64,000 nucleotides of DNA from Aphrocallistes beatrix (GCA_963281255.1 OY725503.1:1-64000), one strand, 5' to 3'. Positions 44,168-56,624 are shown, counted from the stretch's first letter. Notes: generated by a model not told the origin, from the sequence alone. Translations and numbers: made by a program.

Positions 44168-47100
44168 CTAGCACAGCTGATCATCTTCATCATCAGAACC
44201 CACATTCCTTCTGCCTATCCTGTTGCCAGGAATGGGAGGCGCCAGGAAGTGCGTGGGGCTTGACGCGGGTTCCGGGGACTGGCACGGACTGACCGGCGTC
44301 TCTGCGGTGGGAGTGTCGCTCTTGCGCCGGAAAATACCGAAGCTCTTCCGGCGGCCTTTCTTGTCGGCGTTGGGGACCCGCGTGGCGGAGAGGAGCTCGC
44401 CGAGCGCGGTCTTGAGGAGTTTCCTGGCGGAGAGGTCGTTGAGCGGGATCTGCAGAGTGACGGCGATCTCGTGGTAGCCGTAGGAGGAGTCGAAGTAGAG
44501 GACGGCCCCGTGCAGGCCGGAGAACTCGAAGTTCATGGTGTAGCCCCCCAGCCCGATGGAGTGGAGCCACTTCCGGATCTGCTCGTTGGACCAGTAGGGC
44601 AGCTCGACCCTGTCGGACACAGACAGCGAGTGCTTCTCCTCCAGAGCGGCCCGGTCGTAGTTGAGGGAGCGGAGGACGTAGGTTCCGAACTGGAGGGAGT
44701 TCCGATGGACGCTCTCCACCATCCCAAGGCTGGTGCGCAGCTCCTTCTTGCTCAGGTGTTCCAGCACGCGACCGTCCACGCAGCACTGCCTAGAACAGCA
44801 AGCATGTCACAGACTATAAATAGCACAGACCAGTGTTTCCCGCCGAGCGCGTTAAGCGCGGTATTTAGCATGCGAAATAATGCAATTTACCCGAATAAAC
44901 CGCACAAAAATTCCAAAATTAACCCCGCCTATACCAGGAATGTGTTGCGTCATTTCCTGTTTAAGCCATTTTGGGCGGGGAAGCCATATAAATTTGGGGT
45001 CCAGACTATAAATAGAAAGACCGCAGGTAAAAGTGGCATTAACGGCTTTCCTATAATCATGAGGGAAACGCTGGCACATATCTATGCTTAGCCTCACCGG
45101 AAGTTGTTGGAGTACTGGGAGAGTCCGAGCGAGGGCAGCCAGCAGGTGGCGATCCAGTCGTGGTTGACTCCGCGGTAGGGCGAGTAGAGGCAGGGCATCC
45201 CCGCGTTGGAGAGCGCCGCTCGCTCCTGCACGGCCTTCATCAGCTTCAGACGCAGCAGCGGCTGCTGGATGGACAGCTCCATCTCGTAGTCCCGCTCAGA
45301 CATGGACAGGAGCATGGGCACCGTCCGGCACTGGTACCGGACCGCCACGCCGACGCTGTCCGGCAAACCCAGCTCCACCTCCACCCAGGCCTGCAGCGCG
45401 TCGGGCGGCCACAGCAGGAACTGCGTGTTTTCGCGCTCCACCGCCTGCAGCGACACCTCCAGGCGCGCCTGCCGCACGCCAAGCGCCTCGCGGGTGGGCG
45501 GGGGGGTCCCCGGAACCTCCCGCGGGCCCGCGCCCTTGGAGACGCGGAGGGAGCTGACGATGCGGCGCAGCGAGGACTTGCGCTTGAGGCCGCCCTTCTT
45601 GTGCGAGAGACGCAGGCTGGGGGGTCCCGGGTCGAACTCCGTCCGCTCGCGCACGCCTTCGTCCACGAGGTGCGAGCTGTCGGACACGGAAGTGGCGGTC
45701 TCGATGTCGGAGAGCGAGGACTGACTCCCGAGCAGCGCCGGGCCGACGCCGCTGAGGCTGAGCTCCGACTCCGTGGGGGACTGCTTGCGCGCGTCGTCCG
45801 TGGGCGAGCTCTTGCGGCTGTTGTCGGGCGTGGCCTCCGGGCTGTACAAGTGCGGTCTGGGGTGTCGCTGCGACCAGGAGTGGCTGATTTTGGGCGCCAG
45901 ACCCTCTTCCTGCTCCACGGAGACCGGCGCGGTGGTCGCGGACATGCGCTTCATCTCGGTGATCATGTTGTTCAGCGACTGGCGCTGAGTGCGCCTTTGG
46001 CGCCTAGAGCCGCGCTTCTGATTGGCCGTCAGGTTGTCCTGTAGCAGCTGCTTCAGCTCCATCCGATCCCGCTCCACCTGCGACAGCTTGGAGATGGTTC
46101 CGCGGAGGCTGGACCGGACCACCTGGTCAGCTTCCGCCGACTGCAGCAGCTGTTCCCTCATCGCCTGCAGCTCCATCTCCTGCGCCGCCACTCTGTCCCT
46201 CAGCTCTGCCACTTCAGTGTGCTGAGGAACAAACAGCTGTTCGACCGGTTGCTCCTCAATGATGGGTTCCGGGTCTCTGGTCAGCTGATCTTCTCTGCCA
46301 TTCACTTGTGTGTCGCTGCCAGTCAGCTGATCGTCTTTCCCCGCCTTCAGCTCTGAGATGGCGCGCTCCCTCTCCTCCAGTTTGTCCTGGAGCTCGAGAC
46401 AGCGGCGGTTTGCGTCCTGGGTCAGCTCTGCCAGCTCCAGCTGCAGCCGTCCCAGCTGCTTCTCTTGTCTGTCCAGGGCGCGCTCTTTGTTCGTCAGAAG
46501 CGCGTACAGCTCTTTCTGCTTCTTCGCCGCCTCACTCGTCTTCATCGTCTCCAGCTCGAGTCCGTTTCTAAACAACAAAACAACAACAAAGGTAAACACA
46601 AACAAACATTGGCTAGCGTCTAAGAACCCCAGTACTGACCTAGCCCTGGCCAGCTCCTGATTGGACAGTTCCAGCTGAGACAGCTGGTCCTCGCTCACGG
46701 CTCTTAACTCGTCCAACTCAAACTCCAGCTCTCCTTCCCTCTGCAGCAGCTGCGACAGCTTCTCTCCTTCCACGGAGTGCTTCAGTCCCAGCTGACTCAG
46801 CTCGCGCTGTGTCAGCGTCTCAGTCAGCTGATCTTCCAGCTCCTTCGTCCTCGCCACTTGCTGCTTCAGTTTGTCCTTCACGCGGTCCAGCGTCTTGTGA
46901 TGGTCGAAGAGACACTTCAGCGCCTTCAACACCTCCACCTGCACCGTTAGAAATAGAGCTATTAACAGCATTCCACAGAGGATGAACCTAGCAACCGCTC
47001 ATGAGAGCTCAGTGCTAGCGGACCAAGGATCTCACCTCGGAGGAGACGCCGTTCTGTGCGGTCTGGCGCTTCACGACGGTGGAGCGCAGGGAGCGCTCGT

Positions 47101-49020
47101 GGCGCGCTACCAGTCGCTCCAGGTGCTCCAGCAGGATCCGCGTGTTGGCGCGCTCGCTGAGCAGCTCCCGCACCTGGTCGTCCCGCTCGGACACGATGTC
47201 CCTCTGTCCGTACAGCTCCGCCTGCACCTGCAGGAAGTCCTCCCAGAAGCGGCGCGCCTGCGGACTCACGCCGGAGAGCTCGCTCTCGGGGCGCGTCCGC
47301 ATCCCCTCCAGCTCCTCCAGCTGCTGCTCCGTCAGCGCCGGCGTCAGCTGGCTCAGCTGCGCCACGAGGATGTCCCGCTCGCGCGCGCAGGCGCCGAGGT
47401 CCTGCTCCAGGTAGCGCGCGTTGTCCTCTCTCTCCGCCAGCTGCTCCTGCAGCCGCTCCTTCTGGTCCCGCAGCGTTATCAGCACCTACGCACATTCCTT
47501 GTTTGATAATGGTTGCTAGGCTACTTAGATACTTAGTCGCTGGAATTAGATGCGAACTGCTGAGATAGCGCACAGGAGTTAGTGAGTGGGATGGTTTAGA
47601 TATGCAAAGCTCGGCCGCTGACAACGCAATTGTTTAAGCGGGGAAATCAATATATTCTTCACGCGGGAGAATAGCGTTGAAAGCTAATCTGGATTTATTT
47701 CTAATTGAAACTAATTTGCTGACATCAATTATGCTTCTTCCAATAATATGAGAGGGCAGTTATTACGGATTTACAATTCAAATTCACCCTTGAATACCTC
47801 GTAGCATCACATGCACAGCAGAATGGAAGAAGTGCTAATCAGGATGTGAGCTAATCTCCCAACTAACTAATTAAGAGCAGGTGACCAATAAGAGGAGGCG
47901 CTGCCGCACTCACGATGGCGAATCAGTTTGGAGAGAGCTTAGGGACAGTTCTATTAACAATTCTCCCGCCTAATTCAGGGCTGCACCAGAAATTAGTCTG
48001 TTCAGATTACCGCTAATTAATGCTAGCCAAATCACGCGGGGATTTGCAGTGACATATTGCGTAATATGCAACGCTAATATCAGCGAATAGGTTTCTAGCA
48101 TTTCACTGTTATCAAAACAACACAAATTACATTTGGTATTCCTGTGTGGCTTCTCGGAGATTTGTGTCAGCGTAATTCTATACACCGCCACTCTATGCAG
48201 TAATGCGATATTGCAGATTGAATCAAATCCTACAACACAGCTCAGTTTCTGGAACAAAGCACGGAACGGAATTCATTTTCGATAAAGATTGCAGGGTGCA
48301 AGGAAATTGCGGCATCTCAGTCGTAAATGCTTATGCAACTCGCGAGCTCAGATAGGAAACGTTTGCAGTTAAATCAAACGACGGCAAACTTCCGAGCTAC
48401 AGAAGCTAATTCCTCCAGGACGTTAAGACGGCACGGGTCACCTTATCTACCACAATGATATCCTGGCAACCTAAACCATTGATAGGAATTTCGGAGTCAT
48501 AATAACCACCTACTCCCCGTCTACGATTAAACATTCTTATCTCACACCAGGTTGTTAGGATTCTTATCTTCCAATCAATTGAAGTTTTCAGGAATATTTT
48601 TGTTTCAAAGATTTGTGTTTGAACGCTAAATCTTGCAGATTTGTTCAAAGTTAACTTCAAACGATTCTGTGAGAAACCAATGAGACGAAATTACGTGTTT
48701 CATCAGCAGAAAAGTGTGGTAAACGTGCGAACAGAAATAAACAGTAAACAAGGACAGACCTGTTCCATGTAGTGAGAGTCTGCGGAAGAGAACTCGAGTC
48801 CCGAAAGCCCGCCCGGCTCCCACACCGTGTCCAGCTCTTCGTAGGAGGGCCCCAGGGGCGTGAGGACGGGGGAGGGGGAAGCGGCGACGTCCGATCGCTG
48901 GGGGGACAGGTGGAGTGCGTCCGGTTTCTTCCTCTCCAGCTTGACAGGGGGCGGCGTGAGGGCCCCGAATCGTGGGGGGTCTGTAAGTGTGGGGGATGGG
49001 GAATCGCTTGAATCTGACAT
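44168..49020 (-). CDS. PPFIA: Liprin-alpha
   Basis: Five exons (49020-48760, 47485-47036, 46938-46640, 46567-45098, 44789-44168; phases consistent) encode 1033 residues. Liprin-alpha is a cytoplasmic scaffold for LAR-type phosphatases and presynaptic or cell-contact proteins. Residues 88-500 are coiled coil and include the family blocks [17 protein letters not shown] and VVKRQ, then [15 protein letters not shown] across the exon 2-3 join. Three SAM domains follow: about 723-790 ([10 protein letters not shown]), about 800-870 ([10 protein letters not shown] then [10 protein letters not shown]) and about 885-955 ([10 protein letters not shown]). The protein ends DDQLC; vertebrate liprin-alphas also end in Cys as part of a PDZ ligand. 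A TATA box lies at 49053-49060. The gene is slightly shorter than vertebrate forms. Antisense ORFs are shadows. Confidence 0.96.
44935..45017 (+). repeat. Repeat E in the last liprin intron
   Basis: The segment with CATTTTGGGCGGGGAAGCCA, then GTTTGGG-like sequence and CTATAAATAG, recurs at 57840-57927 beside the dynein fragments. It therefore belongs to a small dispersed family. Confidence 0.7.
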
Positions 49021-49052
49021 AACACTATTTCAATGCAAAGCTGCAAGCCGAG

Positions 49053-49060
49053 TATTTATA
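49053..49060 (-). promoter_or_regulatory. TATA box of liprin-alpha
   Basis: TATAAATA on the - strand, 33-40 bp upstream of the liprin ATG. The neighbouring kinase gene ends only 100 bp further upstream. Confidence 0.55.
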
Positions 49061-49160
49061 CACTAAACCGAGCCAATTGAGACTAGGGACAATGGTTTAT
49101 AATATCTCAGTTCTACCAAGCAACGAACAGAAATGTACAAAAGATTCAAAAGTTAAAAGG

Positions 49161-52100
49161 TCAGGGGGCGGGCTTGGCGGTGGGGGCGTAGTGGTACTGA
49201 GCCTTCACGGTGTAGAACTCCGTCCCGGTCCTTCCCGCCGGGTACTCGCACACGTGCCGAGCCACTTCCTTCACCGGATTCTCCGTGGCTTGTCCTAAAT
49301 AAATAAATCAATAAATAACCATAGCCTGGGCATGCCTAATTTACGGGACGGGACGAGTTAAGATGCCTAATTTACGGGACGGGACGGGATGCCGTCCCGT
49401 CCCGTAAATTAGGCATGCCCCCATAGCCTAGCATGTAAGGCCTCACAGTAGCTTGTGGATTTTGGACTAGGGATGCGGTAGAAGATGGTTGAACTAATAC
49501 ATGAGCTGCCTTAACCCGAGGATTACTTGGGGTCAAAGGTATAAATAGAAATGACCCAGCTTTCACTTTCATTTTCAGTTTACTTTCAATTAACTTTCAC
49601 TTTCAATTCAACATTCCTGGACGTGCTCGGGTTAAATCATTAACAAAGCGCATATAGATATGGTGTCAAAGTAGTATATGATTGCGCAATGGGTTATATT
49701 TGTGACATATTAGTGTTTTCAGAGGCCTTTTAAGGCATGTTGCATGAAATTCTGAGACATTCGCTTAGAAGCCTTAGCAAGCTCTGATCTAATATTAAGC
49801 AACTTGCAGTTCCTATTGCAGAATGATATTTCACAAAACACGATTATTTTGTTCTATTTTGTAGCTATTAACACTTAACTCAATCATGTATACGGTGATC
49901 CTATAAATAGAACCAAATCATCGTGTTCTGTGAAATATCATTCTGCAATAGGAACTATAGTTGCATAATATTAGATCAGAACTTGCTAAGGCTTCTAAGC
50001 GAATGTTTCAGAATTTCACACAAGTTGTATATCCATGGTTCCTTTTATATAAGTGCCTCAGAATTTCACGCAACAGGGCACTTCTAAGTGTTTTTATGGT
50101 AACATTTTTAGTATAAAACTGAGATGTGAATGGGTTAACTAAATAACGAAAAATTTGGAATTTTTCATGGAATGTTTCTACATTCCAGTGTTGCTATAGA
50201 AACGTGTTTGGTCAGTTAGGGTCATGTCTTGAAACCACAAGAGCTAGACATTCAAATGTAATTCCATTTGATAGCGAATAGACTATTTCTTATTAAGTGA
50301 TAATATAATTTATTTGTCTAAATTCAATGGTTTACGAATTATTAGACAATTTATCAGTCACATTTGTTAATTGGTTGAATATCTCATAAACCATTGAATT
50401 TAGACGTCGAAATAATATTATCGCTTAATAGGAAATAGTATATTCGTTATCAAATGGAATCATGTTTGAATATTTAATTCTTGTGGTTTTCAAGATATGA
50501 CCCCAACTGACCAAAACACGTTTCCATAGCAACACTGTAATGTAGAAACATTCCATGAAATAATTCCAAATTTTTAGTATTAAGGCAGCCCATGTATTAG
50601 TTCAACCATCTTCTACCGCATCCCTAGTCCAAAATCCACAAGTTACTGTGAGGCCTTATATGCAGAGGCCATGAAATAACATGCATGCCAACTTGAGCCA
50701 TGGTAAAGCGGAACGCAATAAAAATTATTATATAAGGAATTTTAAAAAACATAATGGTAAATTCCATGTAAAAGCGGGACACTCGTGAAAATTAGCTCAA
50801 CAGAAGAGTTGGCATGCGTGAAACAAATAAACGAAGAGAGCAGAGCTAGTGACAGGTGGCACAAGTGGCACAGGTGGAGGAGCGTACCGAGGAGCCAGGT
50901 GCCCAGGGACTGGTCCTCTCTGAGTTTGAACTGCGGGTAGCAGGCTCTGTCCAGGAAGTACTGCTTGTTGTCGATGCAGAACGCCTTCGGGACTCCCTTG
51001 AAGGGCCCGAGCGGCTTCGTCGGGAGGAACAGCACGAAGTCTCCCTTCTTGAACCCCGCCACGCTGACGCGAGAGGACATGGGGTCTTTGTTCTCGTCCG
51101 TCTGCAGACGGCGCCCAAACTCCATCTTCAGCTGCTCCAGCGATTGGGTGTGACATCTGCGAGAATAAACAAAAATAAACAAACAAAGTAGGATTATAAA
51201 CAAGTTTGAAAACATTTAAGAGTTCACATTCCATCCAAGCAAATCTATTCGTGGGTTTATTAACTGATTTGCTATATAAGCATGAAACTCTCTGCGCCAA
51301 TGATCTAACAGGGATGAAGCAGGGCGCCGTTTTCAGATTACGCGCCTAGCTCACCTGGAGAGACTGTGGCAGAGTTCGCGACACGCGGTTTCCAGGTTTG
51401 GGTCACTCCAGTCAGCTGGCAGCTGCAGATCAGCTGTCTCGTCATTTGGCGCCTGAACGCCTAACTCTCCTCGCAGCCACTCTAGACAACTGGCGCACTC
51501 CGACACCTACGAAAGCTCACGTAAGGCAGTGGCTCCCAACCTCTTTTACCTCGTGCACCCCCTGACACCTAAAAATTATTTTGTGCACCCCAGGACCCAC
51601 CTAAGTCTGAAAAACTCTATTGATCCGACTTGTCGTTGCAATAAGGACGACTAATAATAAGGACGAATCCTTGTCCCGTGCACCCCCGACTAAGGACCCG
51701 TGCACCCCTAGGGGGTTCATGCACCCCAGTTTGGGAACCGCTGTTGTAAGGGAATTTCGGACTATAATGATTGGGAAGGAGAACCTTGGCATTGGCGGAG
51801 ACCAGCACTCCCTGCAGGATTGGAGTGTCTGTGGGTTGAGCTCTCAGCTGATCTCTCAGCTGATTCAGCTCCGCTTCTTGGCGCCCTTTCAGCTCCAGGA
51901 GTTGTGTCTGCTCGCGTTCCAACTCCGCCACTTTCGAGTGCCAGCGCTGCGAGTCTGCACTGCCCTCACTCTGCCCCTCCTGTCCAGCTGCCAGCTGATT
52001 GGCCGGCGCTCCTGGGGACTGGAGGATCCCGAGCAGGGTCTCCTGGAGTTTGGCGCCTAGAGTTTGCAATTTTGGCGCGTGCGTTTCCTAAAACAGATCC

Positions 52101-54807
52101 GTTATAACTAATTGGACCATGGACCATGGATACTATGCGTCATACCTGGATCTGCTTGTGTAGGCTGGCGAGGGAGGTCTGAGTGGCGGCGAACTGGGAG
52201 AGGCCGGCGTGCGTGCTGTTGAGGCGGTAGTGGATCTTGGAGGTGAGCTCCTGGTGCTTCAGCTCCACCGACACCTTCAGCGCGCCCACTCGAGTCAGCT
52301 GATCCTGCACGCCGAGCTTCCGCATTCCACGGGAATCACTCAGCAACGGCCTGCGGGGAAGGAATGTCAGGAATGTGTCGGGATGGAGAGCGGGGGTGTC
52401 GCTACCTGACAATTTCCCGGACGGAGATGATCTGCGCGCGCTCGATGTCCGACTTGATGGCTTTGTGGCGCAGGAACACTTCGGTGTCCACCTCCGACAC
52501 CTCTTGCTCCAGCCGCGCCCTCAGCTCTTCCAGCTCCTGCACTGAGCGCCGGAACCCCTCGGCCTCCTTCGCGTGGGGTCCGGGCGCCAGGACGCGCGCG
52601 AAGGCCTCCAGCTGCTGCTTGAGGGCGGCGAGCCCCGCGCAGAATGGCGCGTAATCTTCGTTGAACTTTACCCGCGTCGCCTTGTGCCGCTCTCGCGACC
52701 TCAGCGCGAACTGCACGTACGCGCCGAGTCCGGACCCCTACAGACAATCCCCGTCAACGCCACTTTGCCACTCCGCCACTAAGTGGCTCAAGTGGCACAG
52801 AAGGCCACTGACCTGAGACTCGCCCATCATCTCGATGTCCTTCACCAGCTTGGTGCACATCTGTGGGAGGAAGCCGGCGTTGTCGCGCGTGCGGACCTCT
52901 TCGATGGCCTCTTTGTCCGCCAGGAAGCTGTCCAGCTCCTGGTAGGGGAGCCGGGGTACGGCCGGGGGCTCGATCTGCTGGAGAGAGGATTGGTCGAGGA
53001 TGAAGAGCTTCGGGTCCTGCCCCGACCCGGCGAAGTGTTGCGACTGAGAGAAACTGCAGAATGCCTACAACGCCATGCCGTTTAGATAGATGTTCAAACA
53101 ACTGTTCAATCAGCTGTTCGATCAGCTTTCACTCACGTCTAGCTGCTGCTGCTGCGAGATGACGGAGTCGAGTTGAGCGTTGTCGCGGAGAATAATCTGG
53201 TTCCCCGCCTGAATCCCGAAGTCGGCCGCCACCTGCTTCTGCAGCTCGGACAGAGTCAGCTGTTTGTCTCCGTACGGGACTTTGCTCTCCAGACCCGAGT
53301 GCACCGACACCAGCCGGATCTTGGTCTGCACCAGGTCGTCCACCTCCTGAAACACGCAGTCACACGTGGACCATGGATTATGCCACCTCAACTCAATGGC
53401 AGAATCTGCCAGGACTTGCTAGGAGAATGAGCGGGGATTCTGATCTATAATTAGACGCACCTGGAAGAAGGAGGCATAGGTGATGCGGAGGCTGGGCTCC
53501 ACGCGGAGGCACTCCTTGATGAGCCACGTCATCTTGTCCTTGAAGACAGGCGTCAAGGTGTCGTCCACTTCCGCCGGAAGCTCTCGGATGTACTGCGTGC
53601 GTCTCTGCTGCCGCGAGAACGCGATGGCGTCTCCTACACGCGAATGTGGGAGATTATAAAATCTCCAAACCAGGAACTCAACAGCATAGCAACGCACCCT
53701 TCTTCTGAAGAATGTTGAGGATGTCCTGGATGGGCGCGAAGAAGCCGCACTTGCCGACGAGCACGCGGTACAGCAGAGCGCCCACGGACCAGATGTCGAC
53801 TGAGTGGTCGTAGGAGCCGCCCGGGTACATCACGCAGTAGAGCGCCTCGGGCGCCATGAACACCGGCGTGCCGGCCAGCGACTCCATGTCCACGGGCCGC
53901 TTGTTCGTGTCGCCGTCCTTCTCCTCTTTGTAGAAGCGCGAGTAGCCGAAGTCCGCCAGGCGGATGTCCCACTCGCACCCCTGTTCCTGCCCCCTGCCCC
54001 GTCCGTCCGTCCCAGGGAACTTGAGCAGGATGTTCTGGGGCTTCAGGTCTCTGTGCACGATGCTCAGGTCGTGCATGGCCTTCACTCCCACGCTCAGCTG
54101 CTTCAAGAACCTACAACAGTAAGCAATAGTAATAAATAGTCATAAATAGTAATAAATAGTAGTAATAGTAAATAGTAATAGTAAATAATAGTAAATAGCA
54201 GTAAATAACAGTAAATAACAGTAGAATATGAATAAGTAACAGTAGGACAAGTAACGCTAGGATAGGAGGATACCTTCTGAACTGCGGCTCTGTGATCTGA
54301 TTCTTTTTGAGATATTCCTCCAAATCGCAATCGCAGAGTTCCATGACGAGGAGCATCCCGACACCTCTCTGCTCCTCCACCTGCATCAGTCGGACCACAA
54401 ACTCACACCGCATCAGCGCCTAACGGACAGAAGTGATTAGACCTCTTACCGCACTCTAGATTCAGCCAATCAGATGGCGAGTTAGCTGTTGTTGACTGAT
54501 ACTTATACTCGCGAATGTAACGAATTAATGAAATAATGATTCTGGTCCATACCTGCATTATATCAATTTCTCGCTTCAAGTTTATGTACACTTTCTTCTC
54601 TTTCTTATAGAAGTCTTCCTTGACAACCTTCACGGCGACTTGGTATGAGTCAGGCTCATTGTAGCCGAGAAAGACCTCTCCAAACGCGCCCTTTCCGAGG
54701 CGGGTGCCGGTGTTCTGGTGCCAGAAATAGTCTCCGGTCTGGTGGAACTCGTGCGGAGTTTGCCGGTGCATCTCCTTCAACGCCAAAAGATGCACCTTTT
54801 TACTCAT
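49161..54807 (-). CDS. ULK/Atg1-like kinase fused to a FIP200/ATG11-type scaffold
   Basis: Twelve exons, 947 residues: 54807-54553, 54419-54274, 54110-53698, 53633-53461, 53346-53137, 53064-52813, 52737-52406, 52350-52146, 52087-51785, 51506-51355, 51156-50888, 49294-49161. All phases match. Residues 30-328 are a complete kinase: GKGAFG 38-43, VAVK Lys60, Glu80, HRDLKPQNILL 153-163, DFG 187-189, APE 220-222. The style is ULK/Atg1 or TBK1. Residues 335-425 are a ubiquitin-like fold whose end (FAGSGQDPKLFILDQ) resembles the FIP200 N-terminus. A helical or coiled part follows (430-830). The last 105 residues match the FIP200/ATG11 Claw: GFKKGDFVLFLP, QYFLD, GTWLLG, GTEFYTVKA. FIP200 normally scaffolds ULK1, ATG13 and ATG101 to start autophagy; here kinase and scaffold would be one protein. 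Confidence 0.88.
49328..49421. mobile_element. 94-bp miniature foldback element with 8-bp target duplication
   Basis: GGGCATGCCTAATTTACGGG begins a palindrome ending in its complement, with the left arm duplicated inside. It is flanked by identical 8-mers CATAGCCT at 49320-49327 and 49422-49429. It lies in the last intron of the kinase-scaffold gene. The 8-bp duplication fits hAT-type insertion. Confidence 0.85.
49436..50658. mobile_element. 1.2-kb nested foldback element
   Basis: Outer inverted arms of about 78 bp start TAAGGCCTCACAGTAGCTTG and end with the complement. Inside lie two independent long hairpins: 49740-49855 pairing with 49915-50020, and 50160-50335 pairing with about 50380-50572. 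A TA could be the target duplication. No ORF. The element fills most of the 1.6-kb last intron of the kinase-scaffold gene. Confidence 0.88.
51527..51743. mobile_element. hAT-like MITE in intron 9 of the kinase-scaffold gene
   Basis: Inverted ends CAGTGGCTCCCAACC and GGGAACCGCTG, 217 bp long. The flanks ACGTAAGG and TTGTAAGG share six of eight bases, in keeping with an 8-bp target duplication. The ends are the classic hAT/Charlie MITE type. Confidence 0.75.
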
Positions 54808-55475
54808 TTCTAATCGAGAATAATCGAAGAACGGTCATTGGTTAGAGAACAATCAATCAACAGCCAAATCTGATTAGTCATATGAGTAGAGTGAAGAGTT
54901 TGAACCATTGTAAGCAACCATATTATGTCACCATATAAGGAGACCTAGAGGTTATAGGTGCTACATGAGGATGGAGGCAAGCTATAAACAGAACTTAATC
55001 AATGGCTAACAATTGTGTTGCAAGAGATGGCAGTTGGAGTGTTTATGTTGCCATGTATGCTAAATAAAATATGTGTGTAAGTGCATTATGCTATATGCAG
55101 TGTTCTGTTGTATGACAGCTTTACTATTACTGATACCATGGATGAAGACATACTACGACGGATTTACTACCATGGCGATTATATTATAGTCCAATTATCC
55201 AATGACTTGTTTGGGCTATTAGGTGTTATCATTTTTGGTATACATAGCGCAACCTTTTGATGCATAGTTTTCAACAGTGGAATTACCCCAATAAGTCATT
55301 GAATATTGGAACTATGATATAATCGCAATGGTAGTAAATCTGTCATAGTGTGTTCATCCATGGTGTCGGTAATAGAGGTAGTACAACTGTCATACACATC
55401 TCTAAATCGTGAGTAGAAGTGAGTAAAGGTCTCATATGACCTGTTGCGCAATGCTATGATGACTACCAGCCTATA
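54808..55475. other. 5' flank of the kinase-scaffold gene
   Basis: A CCAAT word (ATTGG on +, 54838) lies near the start. A CArG word CCATATAAGG is at 54933-54942. A loose inverted repeat around 55140-55360 includes CCATGGATG and TACTACCATGGCGATTATA with complements. No gene is supported. Confidence 0.45.
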
Positions 55476-55763
55476 TACCGTATTTCCCTGAATAAGCGCC
55501 GGGGCTCGAATAAGCGTCGGACGCCGGGGCATTTTAGTTCTCTGAACATCATATCAAACTAGTATTCTCAGTAGTGGCATATATACAAGTGCTTTTTGAA
55601 ACATTACATTATCCTTTTTTAATAGAACTAACATTCTCAGTTGTGGCAAAAATAAAAGTGCCAGTCAATGTAGTTAATTAATAAATCACAAAAAAGAGCG
55701 CCGGGTCAAAATAGCGAACGAAATAAATAAGCGCCCGGGCGCTTATTCGAAGCAATACGGTAT
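55476..55763. mobile_element. MITE with imperfect inverted ends
   Basis: The ends TACCGTATTTCCCTGAATAA and (reverse) TACCGTATTGCTTCGAATAA, both followed by GCGCC(C)GGG-type sequence, enclose about 290 bp without coding potential. Such ACCGTATT...AATAAGCGCC elements are common in invertebrates. No clear target duplication is visible. Confidence 0.75.
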
Positions 55764-56060
55764 GCTAGTAATAGATTCTTAAAGTATATTCTGCATGATT
55801 CACGATTCTAGGCTAATTATGATTTTTTTCAAACGGCTACTACTTCATCCCTAGTCCATAATTTTACTCTACTGTAAACATTATATTGACTAAGCTATGG
55901 TATAATGTATGGATACACTTTCGTTTGATTCAGATTGATCTTACATACGATCTAACCGACTAATTTAACTTTGAGAAACAGGACACCATAGACTATATAT
56001 AATTTAATGTAATGTAATGTAATATTAATGTATATAAATTAAATTAAAATAAATTAAATT

Positions 56061-56624
56061 GGGGAGAGGAGGAGGCGTAGGAGGAGGAGGCGGAGGAGGC
56101 GGAGGAGGAGGCGGAGGAGGCGGAGGAGGAGGCGGAGGAGGAGGCGGAGGAGGAGGAGGAGGCGGAGGAGGAGGCGGAGGAGGCGGAGGAGGCGGAGGAG
56201 GAGGCGGAGGAGGAGGAGGAGGAGGCGGAGGAGGCGGAGGAGGCGGAGGAGGCGGAGGAGGCGGAGGAGGCGGAGGAGGCGGAGGAGGCGGAGGAGGCGG
56301 AGGAGGCGGAGGAGGCGGAGGAGGCGGAGGAGGCGGAGGAGGCGGAGGAGGCGGAGGAGGCGGAGGAGGCGGAGGAGGAGGCGGAGGAGGCGGAGGAGGC
56401 GGAGGAGGAGGCGGAGGAGGAGGCGGAGGAGGCGGAGGAGGCGGAGGAGGCGGAGGAGGCGGAGGAGGCGGAGGAGGCGGAGGAGGCGGAGGAGGCGGAG
56501 GAGGCGGAGGAGGCGGAGGAGGCGGAGGAGGCGGAGGAGGAGGCGGAGGAGGCGGAGGAGGCGGAGGAGGAGGCGGAGGAGGAGGCGGAGGAGGCGGAGG
56601 AGGCGGAGGAGGCGGAGGAGGCGA
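56061..56624. repeat. GGAGGC/GGAGGA microsatellite, about 560 bp
   Basis: A pure G-rich triplet array on the + strand. Its three-base period leaves all frames open as poly-Gly, poly-Pro or Ala/Ser, so the 200-residue frames on both strands are artefacts. It directly abuts a duplicated fragment of the kinase-scaffold gene. G-quadruplex or triplex formation is likely. Confidence 0.97.

Noticed and set aside
46568-46639. Continuous liprin reading frame through 46639-46568
   Set aside because: The frame stays open by chance, but the stretch is Phe/Val-rich, has a GTCAGT donor and a TTGTTTAG acceptor, and interrupts the coiled coil; it is taken as an intron.
53461-54807. Plain TBK1/IKK-epsilon gene
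   Set aside because: The first impression from the kinase-UBL order. The UBL end and the C-terminal Claw fit FIP200/ATG11 better, so a fusion is preferred; kinase subfamily remains open.
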